Assembly (NCBI GenBank): GCA_963693305.1
Contig: OY855904.1
Span: 34,706,417-34,770,416, forward strand
DNA from: Meandrina meandrites
Taxonomy: Eukaryota; Cnidaria; Anthozoa; Scleractinia; Meandrinidae
Reading direction: 5' to 3'
Length of the DNA stretch: 64,000 bases
Under the pieces are notes generated by a model. That model was not told where the DNA came from, searched no databases, and saw only the letters and a list, made by a program, of their open reading frames with translations. Made by a program: the position numbers and the translations under genes. Positions 45,282 to 56,226 of the stretch are shown in pieces. The stretch's first letter is position 1. The number at the start of each line of letters is the position of its first letter.

Positions 45282-45472
45282 ATGGGTTCACTGTTTACTA
45301 AACTGTATTATGGCTCTGCGCTTTCTGTTCTGCAACCATGGTTTGATGAACAGTTTGACCCTCCGTTAAACAATGGACTGAAGTGTTGTCGTTGCCGCCT
45401 TGGGCTTCGTGACCCTGTACAAACTCATTGCGGCCACAGGTTTTGTAAAGGGTGCATAGAAGATTCAATAAG
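45282..45472 (+). CDS. TRAF-like exon 1: RING finger
   Basis: It starts MGSLFTKLYYG and carries C35, C38, C50, H52, C55 and C58, spaced as in TRAF RING domains, with DPVQTHCGHRFC almost identical to the family's EPVQTPCGHRFC-type core. The donor is AATAAG|GTATGA, phase 2. The acceptor TCATCAACAG lies 6 bases before the ATG. Confidence 0.9.
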
Positions 45473-48400
45473 GTATGACTTCACTTATACTATATAGCTA
45501 GTCATAGCAATTTCCAATAAGCCACAATTATTTAATTAATGATTACAGTCTCCAATGAGAGCTATAAATTTTAACTTTGTATCAGTAAACTGTATAAATT
45601 GTGCCAAACATCATCAATCATTTCATACAACATAGAACTGCACTTCTAAAAAACCAGGGAAGCTGACAGTGGAATTTGTGGATAATTATAGTTATTGAAA
45701 CTAACATCATCTTACACACTAGTGTTGCATACAATGTAGGATACAAAGCCAACTATGCTTTCCTTTAATTCTGAACCATGGGCAAAACTGCGTTGCAGTT
45801 TAACTTTTATATAAATATACCAAGCAACAGCATACTGCCTTTTATAAACTTACTCAGATACTATGCGCACTCTGATTGGTTAGCTGTTTTCCTTTTTTTT
45901 TGTCACATCTGCACCCCATTTAACCTTGGCACAAAATTATGCGCAAGTTTTACACGCCACCAGGTGCTAATCAGTACCACTGCCTGCCAAAGATGTTTAT
46001 GCACAAACACTCACCTCTCCTGTAATGATACCTTTTCCGATCCTTATTTGTGGCAAATTTTTTTGCGCTTTGGAGATGGCGGCAAGATAATAATTACAAA
46101 CCTCACCTGTGCAAATAGCTGAGAGCAGGGTAGGGGTTTGTAAAGATTTCTTTGACGATTTGTTGACTGACCGGGAGAAGTGAGTGTTCATGAGGTGTGA
46201 AACATCAGACCAGACACCAAGTGTATAACTAATACTTGTGCACATTGAAGTGATGAGTTTGAAAGGAAGTGTGTTAATGCAAATGTCTTAGTCTTAACTT
46301 GTCTAGTATTAAACCAAATGTAATGTGCTTTGAACTTAAACAGATGAAGTTCACAATTATGTATCATTTAAGATGTCTGAGGCAGAAGCCAAGGACAGCT
46401 TCCAGTTGACTTCTAATTAAAGGCAGATATGTCAACTGAGTGTCAATCGGGGTGTCTTCCAAGTGTGTTGCATGGTGCTCAACGAGTTTCAGCCAAATAT
46501 TGACTAAATGTTGGTTAACATTCACCCATTAAGTACACATGATCCAGCCAGTTTTTATAAAAACACGGCCACAGAACTGAGGGGATTCAAGAAAGTTGCC
46601 ACTTACATTTTTTGTAAAATAATAATCATTGTCTTTTGAAGGAACTATACAGTGGTTGTGACAAGGCACTGCTCCTGAGTTCAAAAACCTTTCCCTTCAA
46701 CTAGATTATGTTGTAGTCCAGTTCTGGCCCTCTCACTGTCACGGGGCACTATGGGAGAGAGGGTCCAGGAACAATGTCCACGCATGCTTGTGGTTTACCA
46801 TGTTTTTCTGATAAAAGCTTGTGCGCATGTATATTTGAGATGGCTGTCAATCATCTCTGCCTCCTGTTCTTGAGCTGTCGTTGTAAGACCTTGTAACAAA
46901 CTAATATCTAAAAAGTCTGGTTTAGGTATGTTAAAAATTTGTTTTCCATTAACTCAAACAAACTACACAAGAAAATATGTTTGTGCGTGAAGATTACAGG
47001 ATATTTTTGTGGCCATTCATGTTTTAACGGCCGTTGACGAATCTAATTAAATTTCTCATTATAAATTTGAAGGTAGGAATCCTGTTGTACTTACTGAGCA
47101 AGTACAAGGTAGTTGCAGCATGAGTAAAAGTGATAATTTTTTAGTGGATGGGCAAAATTATTTACTGAGAGAGCTGTTGGCAAGGGGCAACATGCTGCGA
47201 AATAACCAGATTCTTATTTCATATTTGCTGATCAAAGAAATGCTGTTACTAATAGAACAGGATTTAAAAGAATTCTTCGTTTCTGATTCATCAAATGTTT
47301 TATCGCGTCATCTCTGATGTATTCAAACATGATCATCAATATATTATTGAGACAACTGAGTTTTCCTGCAACTTTCGGCAGAGGCGGAGATGAATGACAT
47401 CCACCAAGAGACTAGAGTCTGGACTTTTTGTTTTGAAGGTTGCATGCGATTGGTTTATCGCGGGCATGCACAGACAATTGCCCCAGGACCTCTCTCCCAA
47501 GTGTTGCATGACAGAGACAGGGCCAGAACTGGACTAAATTAAGTTGCTGTCCCAAATTTAATTCTTCCACAAATGATAACAAGGAAAAGTATCGAAAGAT
47601 AATGATAATAAAAAAAATTATTGTTTCTTAAGGTGCAGTGGGCGAACGTGTCCAGTTTCTGGTTGTGGGCACTCTCTTGGGAATACAGAGGTAAGCCAAA
47701 CAAAGTTTATTTTACCAAGGGAATTAGTGTACAACAGTCAGGCAGCCATGTAAGTTACCATGTTGACCATTAAAGAAGTGTTATTAGCTGTTATTACATA
47801 CAAGTGTTCACTCATTTCTTATATTTTCAAACTTCTAGCTATATCCAGACAATTTTGCAAAGAAGGAAATATTGTCTTGGCATGTTTGCTGCCCACACAA
47901 TTGCACTTGGAAAGGACCACTACGGGACTTGCAGGTAAATACCTGCAACAGACCAGAACTGTAAAGTATCTTATCAGGGCAGCTGTGCTGGAAATTTTAG
48001 GTGGTATAATTATTACCAAGTACATTGAGGTCAATTTTTATTGCTACATATAATATACATGTAGGAAAGCAAAGGCCAAAATATGTTCTAGTGGGCCATT
48101 TATTTGCTTTCTTTGTTCTTTCGGGTAAAACATTTAGCTTTTTCTAACTTTTCAGAACATTCAAATCAAAATAAGATTCACATTCAATAGCTGATAGTCT
48201 TTGCACCTGTTATTTGCTTAACGGCCCAAAATGACATGTTGAAAACAGTAAATTTGTAAAAAAAAAAGAAATACAGCATCATGTTACATGCATGTGGACG
48301 AAAGTCATGCTGTTAGCAAAGATAATAAACGTATGATATTTTATGCATTTGTAAGACAAACAAATATTTGTCATGAATGTTATACACACTTGCAAGAACT

Positions 48401-51400
48401 CTGTACACTGTGTATAGTTCAGGCAGTACGTTTTACAGGAGTCACATAAAGCCCTGGTTAAACGATCATATATATACTACAAAAACATTTGTGGACAGTT
48501 CATATATTAACTTAACTAAAAGCTACAAATATATTAAAATTGTGTATCCTAAACTACATTAAAATTATGTAAATCATTTGTAAAAATTGTCTATAAATGG
48601 CCAAATATGTAAAAAATTGTGTATCTCAAACTACATTAAAATATTGAAATTAGTCATATCATTTGTAAAAAAATTATCTATAAAAGGCCAGTCATTCTTG
48701 GCATAAGTTGCAGCCTCGACAGTCACTGACACTTGCGGCTAAGGCAGTGAGGTCCTGATTACGTATTATGTTTTTAAATTGTTTTAGAGAGGGTGCATTT
48801 CTAATTCTAGAAGCGAGATCGTTCCACAGTTTTCGCTTAAATCAAAGTAAAATATTGTACGGCTTTTTTGAAAAAAACAACGCACTGGCAGGCCATAAAT
48901 TTCTTAATTCTACTAGCGAAATATCACATTTTCTGCACAAATGGTCAACAAGATGAACTTTGTTTCCAGAGCTTCCTATTACGGGTAAAAGACAAACTGC
49001 AAATACTTGGGGAGATCGCAATTGCAAAAAATTCATGAGAAAATTTTCCGCTAACATGGACCTTCTTGCGGTGATTGTACGTAAATTTTAGCTTTCTTGG
49101 AAACAAATAGTGTAAATCGTAGTTGTAAGTAAGTAGCGTAGTATTGTGTAATTAAACCGTTTTGTATGTATCGATTTTAATTAAGTAAGTACGTATAGGG
49201 TAACTGCAATATTGTAATTAATGTAATGTATCGTATTCTGTAAGTGACGTAAGTAATAGTGTATCATAAATATTCTTCTGTAAGTAATGTACGGTAATTA
49301 ATGGAAGAACTAAAATGTTTAACAGAATTTTTTAGGCATTGTATGAGTAGCAGTTTCTTTGTTACCATACTTGTTTTATTAATGGTCTAACTGACCACCT
49401 TAGGAGTAAAGATTTACTCTCGTTGACTAACTGGTTGTATTTCTGGCAACTTCTAGCGTCATTTGGAAACAACGTGCCTTTTCGTATCAGTAACGTGATT
49501 GTGGATGCAAAATTTTACGAAGGGACCTGGAAAGACATGTTGCAACAGGATGTCCTCGAACTAAGGTAAAAATACTCTTATGTCGATTATTAAGCGAAAA
49601 TGCTTTTCTCCTCTGAAACAAGGCTTCCAGATAAGATGTTTAAAAGGGATTCAGTGAAAGAAATATCATCAGCAAAAGCCTTGGGAAAGCAGTGAAGTCA
49701 CATAAACTTAGGGCGCTTACCATTTGTCAGAACTGGCCAGCCAGACCGGTATATTCAAGAAAAATTCCGTTGTTAGTCAGATGTGTCCAGTCAGATAAGT
49801 CAACGAATAAATATTATAGACTGTTGTGGTGGATTTGTGGCAAAATCGTTGAAAAGGCCCATTTTACATTCAAAACCACCAGACCGGCCAGCCAGTTCTG
49901 ACTATGGTAAGAGCTCTAAGTCTAGCCACATACAAACACTACGTTTGTATAAAAATACAGACACCTTTTAACGTGGATAGTATTTCCAGTCCTGTTATGG
50001 AAGGTTCCACTCTTTGTCAGCCAGAGAAGCAAACATTCACTTAACCATCATAACATCCCGGGGGAGGGGGGGTACTCCCATAAATTTCGGATAGGGGTGT
50101 GCCGCGAAGGTTCTTAAACCCTGACCCTATTTAAGGATAAAGAAGACGAAAATTGATACCCTTTTTAAGGCCCAAACCCGAAAAATGACACCCTATTCAA
50201 GGAGAGGAGAAGCGTTGGGTGACAATCCAATTAACGGCTAACCGCACACAGCAAAACACAAATATTTACAAAATTGCTTTGCTACTAGTTGAACGGATAG
50301 TTTATAGTTTAAACAGACAATTGTTACGTTTAGTTGGGCATTTATTTTAGCTGATAGAAGTTAGGTACCCTATCTAAGGATAACACCGGGAACACAATGC
50401 CAAAAGGAGCAAAAATGATACCCTACTTAAGGACCGAGAACCTCAAAAACCATACCCTATCCCACGGCACATACCGGTACCTATAGAGCCCATATATGGG
50501 ATTGCCCCCCCCCCCCCCCCCTCCTCCTTTCCCTGGGCATAACATCACACTTTCTCATGACCAGTGGCAACTTTGTGAAACATTTACTATCCTAATTCAA
50601 TTTTTTTGTTTAACATAATTTTAGAGAGATTATGCACCACGTTTACGCGTTTCCCTCCTTCAGCGAAGCTTGATGTGTACCTGGAATGTCCAGCAAGGCG
50701 AAGAAGCACAGCATTTTGACTATTTACATAGTTTCATATGCCTGCTATGTGTCAAAACAATGAAAACATATTCAGTTTATACTCATGGTTTCGATGAACG
50801 TAAAAACACTTCTCCATGTATGTAAGAATACCTCCACATACGTAAGAATTGGCGGGAAAATTATTGTCATGTGGCCTTCCTTGACGTTTATCGTAAATGT
50901 GGTGCTTAATCTTTCTGCTATGTGTTATTAGAAGCTGGGGCCAAAAGGCTAGTGTTGATTGGGTTTCCAATCTACAAATGCAAAAGAGAGATTTTTCGGC
51001 CAGATAATTTCTCTCTGAGTTATCAATCATATTTGTTATATTAAAGATGGCTGAATATGTAATCATAAAATTATGAATGTAGGACAAAATGTTAAAGTTT
51101 CTGTTTCACAGTTGTTTTGCCTTCCCTTTTTAATCAATCTGTAGGATTGGAGGCTGGAGGACGCTACTGGGCACAAAGCAGGTGGAGATAAAGCCAGCCC
51201 GTTACCATACCCAACTGAGGAGTTGGGCAGCAGTTCATCTCCTGGACAGATCACTGGAATAAGATGTCCTGTGGAACATCACCAGGCAAAAGAATCAACG
51301 TCCAATGGTATGCACAGTGAGAAGGCAGTAGGACAGAATTCCGAAAGCCAACAAGGCCAGTTGCAGATGCGTCGACAGGAAGACGTAAATAGTACCAATG

Positions 51401-52689
51401 GGTTGGCTCCCCCTGATAAGCTTAAGAGTCCACTATCACATGAAAAGGAGCAAGGCAAAAATACATTGCCCCACCATAAGGAAGCTGGTAATAACGGCAA
51501 AGGGTTGGATATATCTGCTAATCCAAAAGAACCATTGCTGTATCACGAGGAAGGTGACAACGAAGCAAAATTGTTGAACACGCCTGTTCAGAAGCCAAAA
51601 GAGCCACTGGGGGAACCGTCTGCTATGCCTGAAGAGCCATTGGTGTGTCAAAAGGAAGATGGTTCAAAAGCCAATGGGCTGGATCCACATGCTAAGCCAA
51701 ATCAGCCATTGCTGTATCACGAAGATGAGAGCATTGGAGCCGACGGGTTGGATCCACTTGCTAATCCAAAAGACCCATTGCCGTGTCAAGAGGATGATGG
51801 CATCCACGCCAAAGGGTTGAACGCGCCTGTTCAGAAGCCAAAAGAGCCACTGATGGAACCCCCTGCTACGCCTAAAGAACCATTGGTGCACCAAAAGGAA
51901 GATGGTACAAAAGTGAACGGGTTGGATCTACATGTCAAGCCAAATCAGCTGTTGCTGTATCAAGACGAAAAGAGCATTGAAGCCGTTGGGTTTGATCCAC
52001 TTGCTAATCCACAAGAGCCATTGCTGTGTCAAGAGAGAGATGGCATCGAAGACAAAGGGTTGAACGCGCCTGTTCAGAAGCCAAAAGAGCCACTGGTAGA
52101 ACCAAAAGAGCCACTGCTGTGTCAAGAGGAAGATGGCATCAAAGCCAAAGGGTTGAACGAGCCTGTTCAGAAGCCTAAAGAGCAACTGGTGGAACCGTCT
52201 GCTGCGCCTGAAGAGCCATTGTTGCAGCAAAAGGAAGATGGTACTGAAGCGAACGGGCTGGATCCACCTGCAAAGCCAAAGGAAGTAATGGTGCAAGGAA
52301 ATGAAGATGGTAGTAAAGGCAACGAGTTGGATCCACCTGCCAACAAGCCATTGCTGTATCAAAAGGAAGATGACATCAAAGCCAAACTGGCTGCTACGCC
52401 AAGAGAGCCGTTGGTGCACCAAAAGGAAGATGCTGACGAAGCCAACAGGTTGGATCCACCTGATAAGCCAAACAAGTCATTGGTGTACCAAACGGAAGAT
52501 GGTAATAAAGCCAACGGTTTGGATCCGCCCGCTAACCCGGAACAGCCACTGGCGCTTCAAAAGGAAGATGGTAATGAAGGAAATGGGTTAAATCAGCCTG
52601 TTAACCCAATAGTGCCATCGCCAAGTCAAGGAGAGGATGCCAGGGAGTTGGTTGTCAGTTCTCAGAACCACGTCCCAAGTTTCATTTAA
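45282..52689 (+). CDS. TRAF-like gene: RING, zf-TRAF, long repeat tail (5 exons)
   Basis: Coding exons: 45282-45472, 47633-47690, 47839-47934, 49457-49565, 51145-52689, about 665 residues. A RING finger (residues about 35-72: CCRC, TCGHRFCKGC-type THCGHRFCKGC, CSGRTCP) is followed by FAKKEILSW and zf-TRAF motifs CCPHNCTWKGPLRDLQRHL and CGCKILRRDLERHV. In animals, TRAF proteins are cytoplasmic ubiquitin ligases that relay TNF- and Toll-type receptor signals (family knowledge). The usual coiled coil and MATH receptor-binding domain are not seen. Instead the last exon encodes a 514-residue Pro/Glu repeat tail. Phases agree at every junction except that exon 4 has one base too many (or two too few). 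The start ATG follows an acceptor at 45271-45275, so a 5' untranslated exon is likely. Confidence 0.8.
47633..47690 (+). CDS. TRAF-like exon 2: end of RING
   Basis: 58 bases encode CSGRTCPVSGCGHSLGNTE after a split Arg codon. The acceptor is TTTCTTAAG and the donor ACAGAG|GTAAGC, phase 0. It supplies the final RING Cys pair. Confidence 0.85.
47839..47934 (+). CDS. TRAF-like exon 3: first zf-TRAF
   Basis: 32 codons read LYPDNFAKKEILSWHVCC then PHNCTWKGPLRDLQ, matching the inter-domain link and first TRAF zinc finger. Borders are AACTTCTAG and GCAG|GTAAAT, phase 0 on both sides. Confidence 0.9.
49457..49565 (+). CDS. TRAF-like exon 4: second zf-TRAF, with frame break
   Basis: It begins RHLETTCLFVSVT, then needs a one-base shift near 49496-49502 (ACGTGATTGTGG) to continue CGCKILRRDLERHVATGC. 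Its length, 109, is not a multiple of three, although both neighbouring junctions are phase 0. Borders are ACTTCTAG and CTAAG|GTAAAA. The break could be an assembly error or a disabling mutation. Confidence 0.8.
50058..50537. mobile_element. 480-bp G-rich-end element in the TRAF-like gene's intron 4
   Basis: CATAACATC at 50049-50057 and 50538-50546 flanks ends CCCGGGGGAGGGGGGGTACT and, inward from the right, CCCAGGGAAAGGAGGAGG. TACCCTATT/AATAGGG-type repeats (ACCCTATTTAAGGA, ACCCTACTTAAGGA) fill the ends. It has the same 9-bp duplication size as its relative at 20658-20962. Confidence 0.85.
51145..52689 (+). CDS. TRAF-like exon 5: 514-residue Pro/Glu-rich repeat tail
   Basis: After the acceptor ATCAATCTGTAG the frame reads DWRLEDATGHKAGGDK and stays open to the stop at 52689. 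From about 51510 it is built of about 14 imperfect units near 23 residues, consensus KPKEPLLYQKEDGxKANGL followed by DPPA. A longer variant, KPKEPLxEPSAxPEEPL, alternates with it in a higher-order pattern. Charged residues and Pro dominate, so the tail is probably disordered. No coiled coil or MATH domain is visible. Linkage to exons 1-4 rests on strand, phase and order only. Confidence 0.75.
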   Translation, partial: DWRLEDATGHKAGGDKASPLPYPTEELGSSSSPGQITGIRCPVEHHQAKESTSNGMHSEKAVGQNSESQQGQLQMRRQEDVNSTNGLAPPDKLKSPLSHEKEQGKNTLPHHKEAGNNGKGLDISANPKEPLLYHEEGDNEAKLLNTPVQKPKEPLGEPSAMPEEPLVCQKEDGSKANGLDPHAKPNQPLLYHEDESIGADGLDPLANPKDPLPCQEDDGIHAKGLNAPVQKPKEPLMEPPATPKEPLVHQKEDGTKVNGLDLHVKPNQLLLYQDEKSIEAVGFDPLANPQEPLLCQERDGIEDKGLNAPVQKPKEPLVEPKEPLLCQEEDGIKAKGLNEPVQKPKEQLVEPSAAPEEPLLQQKEDGTEANGLDPPAKPKEVMVQGNEDGSKGNELDPPANKPLLYQKEDDIKAKLAATPREPLVHQKEDADEANRLDPPDKPNKSLVYQTEDGNKANGLDPPANPEQPLALQKEDGNEGNGLNQPVNPIVPSPSQGEDARELVVSSQNHVPSFI

Positions 52690-53090
52690 TGGAAATGCCA
52701 ACTTCCTTGACCAAACGGATCCCTGCAAGAGTCAGTTTTTATTATTAGGCTCAACAATATTAGTTTGGTGTTTTATCGCTTTATAGTATAGGTTCTGGTG
52801 TACGATTGCGTTCAATTTCGGCTTCTATAGGCTTAGGGTAAGGAAGCAGATTGTTTGTAACCTCATAAGGAAATAGTCAAACTTAGTTTTAAAGCTAATA
52901 AGTAATAGCTTAGCTTCCTAATATGTCTTAATTACCTACCCACGATTGATTGATTGAATAGGAGTAACTCTAAGTGAAGGCTCAATATTGATTTTAAAAG
53001 TTTGTTTTGTTTGCTTGCTCTAAATGCTTATTAAAATACTTTAACTGAACTGATACTGTTGTTGTTGTGCTACTTAGTGTCATCTCCCCA

Positions 53091-53096
53091 AATAAA
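53091..53096 (+). promoter_or_regulatory. Candidate polyadenylation signal
   Basis: AATAAA lies about 400 bases after the stop of the TRAF-like gene, with T/G-rich sequence around it. No nearer AATAAA was noticed. Confidence 0.35.
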
Positions 53097-54338
53097 TGGC
53101 ATGCAATGCATGCAGAAGCGATGACGTTTCATAAGGGGTCTTTAATAATTTTCGGGAAATTTGTCAAAAAATTAACGTAAATAAAAGTAGCTGACAACTT
53201 CAATGTTAAATGATTGTTCCACAAAAATTGCGTTACCTTGTGATGCGACTTCCGATAAAAGATATACGATACAAGGCCAAACACTGTCTTGAAATATAAC
53301 TCGTCAAATGTAATTTGTCTCTTTCGTTTCTTTGTGTCAGGCCTTTCTAACTGCCCGGGAGTATTTTACTTTGAGTTGTATGTGGTGATTTCTTGTTGAG
53401 TTGAACTTGATTTCTTTTCTTTTACATTTATCGTTGGTAGTTCCCAGACCTATTCCGTTCTACTGATCAGTCGATTGCAACAGTCAACAGATCCGGTCCA
53501 CTCGCCCGATCCGATGGCATTAAGCGATGATGATGACGTCATCGCTTAAAAAAGAACACACGTCCTTTCTAGGTAATGTCAAATTCAGTTGCCATCCCTT
53601 GTAAAGAATAGGAGACATGAGCAACCCTGCAAAAAGCGCCGGCAAAGAGCTCACAGCCCAAGTGCAAGGCGCTTTATTCTGCGAGATTGCACAAGATAAT
53701 TTTTCAAAAAGTTTGGATTGGTTGAGCATGATAGCGAGAGCTGTATTAATGACAGCCGTGTATAAACGTGAATTCAAAAGGCTTACAGAAAGCATTCAAA
53801 ACGTCTGAAAACCTTTCAAAAAAGTCTAGCCAAAACTTAAAACGAAAAATAGGTCATGTCCAACTTCTCCTGACCCTCCCCTTTCTGAAGCACATTTTTT
53901 GCTGGGTTGGAGCACGGAGAGGTAGCTGTATTCGCAGGCTACCCCCTTACCCACTCCCTTAAGTGACTATGCAATCTGCGTGCATAGATTTATGTGGCCC
54001 CCTTTTCCCTCCATAAAAATCATTGACCCTCCCGCTATTTGCACCAGCCGTCCCCCTTCTCTGGATAATGAACAAGACGTGGGAAAAATCATTAATAGTT
54101 CCTTTCTTTAGGAGTCTCAAGCTGTGTTCACAATAAACCTGAAGTATATTTAGAGTAAACATGTTCAACTAAACTTGTTCACACCAGATGTCAGGTTTAA
54201 ACACGTTTTATGCCTGGTTGTGTAATCTATGCGGTTCTTTGGTACTTGCATAAGTCTTATACACAAAAACCTAAAAATGAAGCTCTAAATTACTATGACA
54301 TTTCCATTCATTCTTTGGTTTAGTGTCAATTTTCAAGC
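53097..54338. other. Gene-free stretch
   Basis: It holds a small inverted pair, TAAGCGATGA...TCATCGCTTA, at about 53521-53548. No gene is supported. Confidence 0.45.
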
Positions 54339-54545
54339 TTGTTTGCTCAGTGACCTGGCCTTTGAATGGTAGCAAGGCTGGAGTTGACATTGCATTGATA
54401 CAGACCTCACGTCTTTTGTTCTGTAAATCAAGTTGTTCTGATGCTAACTAGTTTGCATTTACATGAGAAAGCAGACAAGTTTGTATCAATGCAAGGTCAC
54501 CTCCAGCCTCACTACCATTCAAAGGCCAGGTTACTGAGCAAACAA
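54339..54545. mobile_element. 207-bp inverted-repeat element, arms about 65 bp
   Basis: TTGTTTGCTCAGTGACCTGG and GGCCTTTGAATGGTAG are mirrored at the right as CTACCATTCAAAGGCC and CAGGTTACTGAGCAAACAA. The arms differ at a few positions. No target duplication is evident. Confidence 0.75.
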
Positions 54546-55008
54546 CTGTAAAACTGCCTAATCAGCCATTTTCAACTAAACATTCGGTCTCATGATAGGC
54601 CCAATTTCTGCACCTTTTGGGCACTCGTCTCCTCTTCACATATCCGCCATTTTTAACACATTTCATCTTATCATGATTGAAACTACATCTGTGTGGTTGT
54701 TTCAATCATGCTCAGAATAAACATTTTCGATTGTGATTCATGCAATGCACCATCTGTTGTGAACACTTTTCAGAGCGAAACATGTTTCATTCATGACCAG
54801 ACTATGTTTCGGCCTAGTGTGAACAGCTTAAGTTTTGCTAGTCTTTGTACTGGTTCTTGTTTATCATTTCAAGAGGCCCAAAAGAGGACAGAAATCAAAA
54901 TGAAGTTATATTTATTACATTACATTACATTAATACATCACATTACCTTGTTATTGAAATAAACATTATTAAAAAAAAAAATGAAGTTATATTAGCAACT
55001 TCAGAATA

Positions 55009-55372
55009 ACCGGCCACTTTTTTTCGTGCACAAATCTTTTGCTGCCGTGCTCCCGTGCTACCGCCGTGGAGTGGGTGAATAATTAAAGTTAGAGGTGTTG
55101 AACTACTGCTGCCGCGGTCCCGCACTCCCGAAGTGGGTGAATAACTAATAAGAGGTGTTCAACCTGCTGAACCTGTACTGCTACCATGGTCCCGCACTCC
55201 CGAAGTCATGGAATGATTAAAGTGTTTGGTGTTCAACTACTGCTACTGCGGTCATGTGTTTAGCGCGCTTGCTTCGGCTGACTTCGGTACCGTGTGATCG
55301 GCTACTGAATCTTATTATGGCCACCTCGGGACCACGGTAGCAGGATTAGAAGACACAAAAAAGTGGCCGGGT
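55009..55372. mobile_element. Inverted-repeat element with internal tandem units
   Basis: The ends are ACCGGCCACTTTTTTT and, inward from the right, ACCCGGCCACTTTTTT. Inside, units of roughly 70-80 bp repeat GGTCCCGCACTCCCGAAGT and GAGGTGTTCAAC/GAACTACTGCTGC about three times. Confidence 0.65.
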
Positions 55373-56226
55373 ACATTGGCGCAGTTTGGACTTACCTAAC
55401 CTTTCGGCCTCGGGGAAGACAAGAACATATTTACGGCGTGAAGACATGAAGCTAGCGCTAGACTGCGAGTTAATGAATAACGCAGACAGACCGCATCTTT
55501 CCAGTTCAAGTCACGCAGAGTGCCAAATAAGGTCAAGCCATCGAAATTATGGTCTGCTTTTAATACAGGGCGAGAGACGCTGGGCGCTAGGGACACGGGG
55601 CCGGGGCGGCGATGGGGTTGCCAGCCAGGGGACCAGCTCGGGTTAGGGCCGAGGATCGTCCGAGAGGTGACGGGTCAACGGGTGAGGAGTGAAGGGTTAG
55701 GACGGAAATTATTAGTTTAAGTTATTTCGGTAAGAACAGCAGAACGGCAAAACGGCATGGCTGCTGTGAGTGGGACAGGGAATTGATGCAAAGATTATCT
55801 ATTTTATTTGGGTATTATTTCGAGGTCAACATCGTTTGGCTCTCCCTTGTCTGAACAGTTTTATAGTGGAGTTTTATTTCTCCCGATTACAGACATTATA
55901 AAGCCGCCTATTGTCAAGGCTGTTATATATTTTATACCAGGGGTTTATTAGCATTAGAATATTTTGAGACTTTTGATGTTCATTTAAATTGATGCCGGAA
56001 GAACTTGGTTTCACATTTTAAACGATTATGTTTAGTGAGTTTAACATGCAGCATTCCTATCCGCCTAAAAGTTTTCAAACCAAGTCACAAACCAAGAAAA
56101 AACTTGAATAGAATTAAGTCCGCGGCTTATTATTGAAGTTAATCAATAATTTTTAACGTGTTTCTATGGCCTACTAAGGGGATTATTTAAAAAACATGTT
56201 TAATTTTTGCCCTCCACGTAAAGTAT
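55373..56226. other. Gene-free stretch
   Basis: A G-rich frame near 55560-55720 has no family match that I recognise. Nothing is supported. Confidence 0.4.

Noticed and set aside
51436..52422. Trp/Leu-rich antisense frames such as QWLFWISKWIQP repeats
   Set aside because: They lie antisense to the Pro/Glu repeat exon and repeat only because that exon repeats; no start, splice or composition support.
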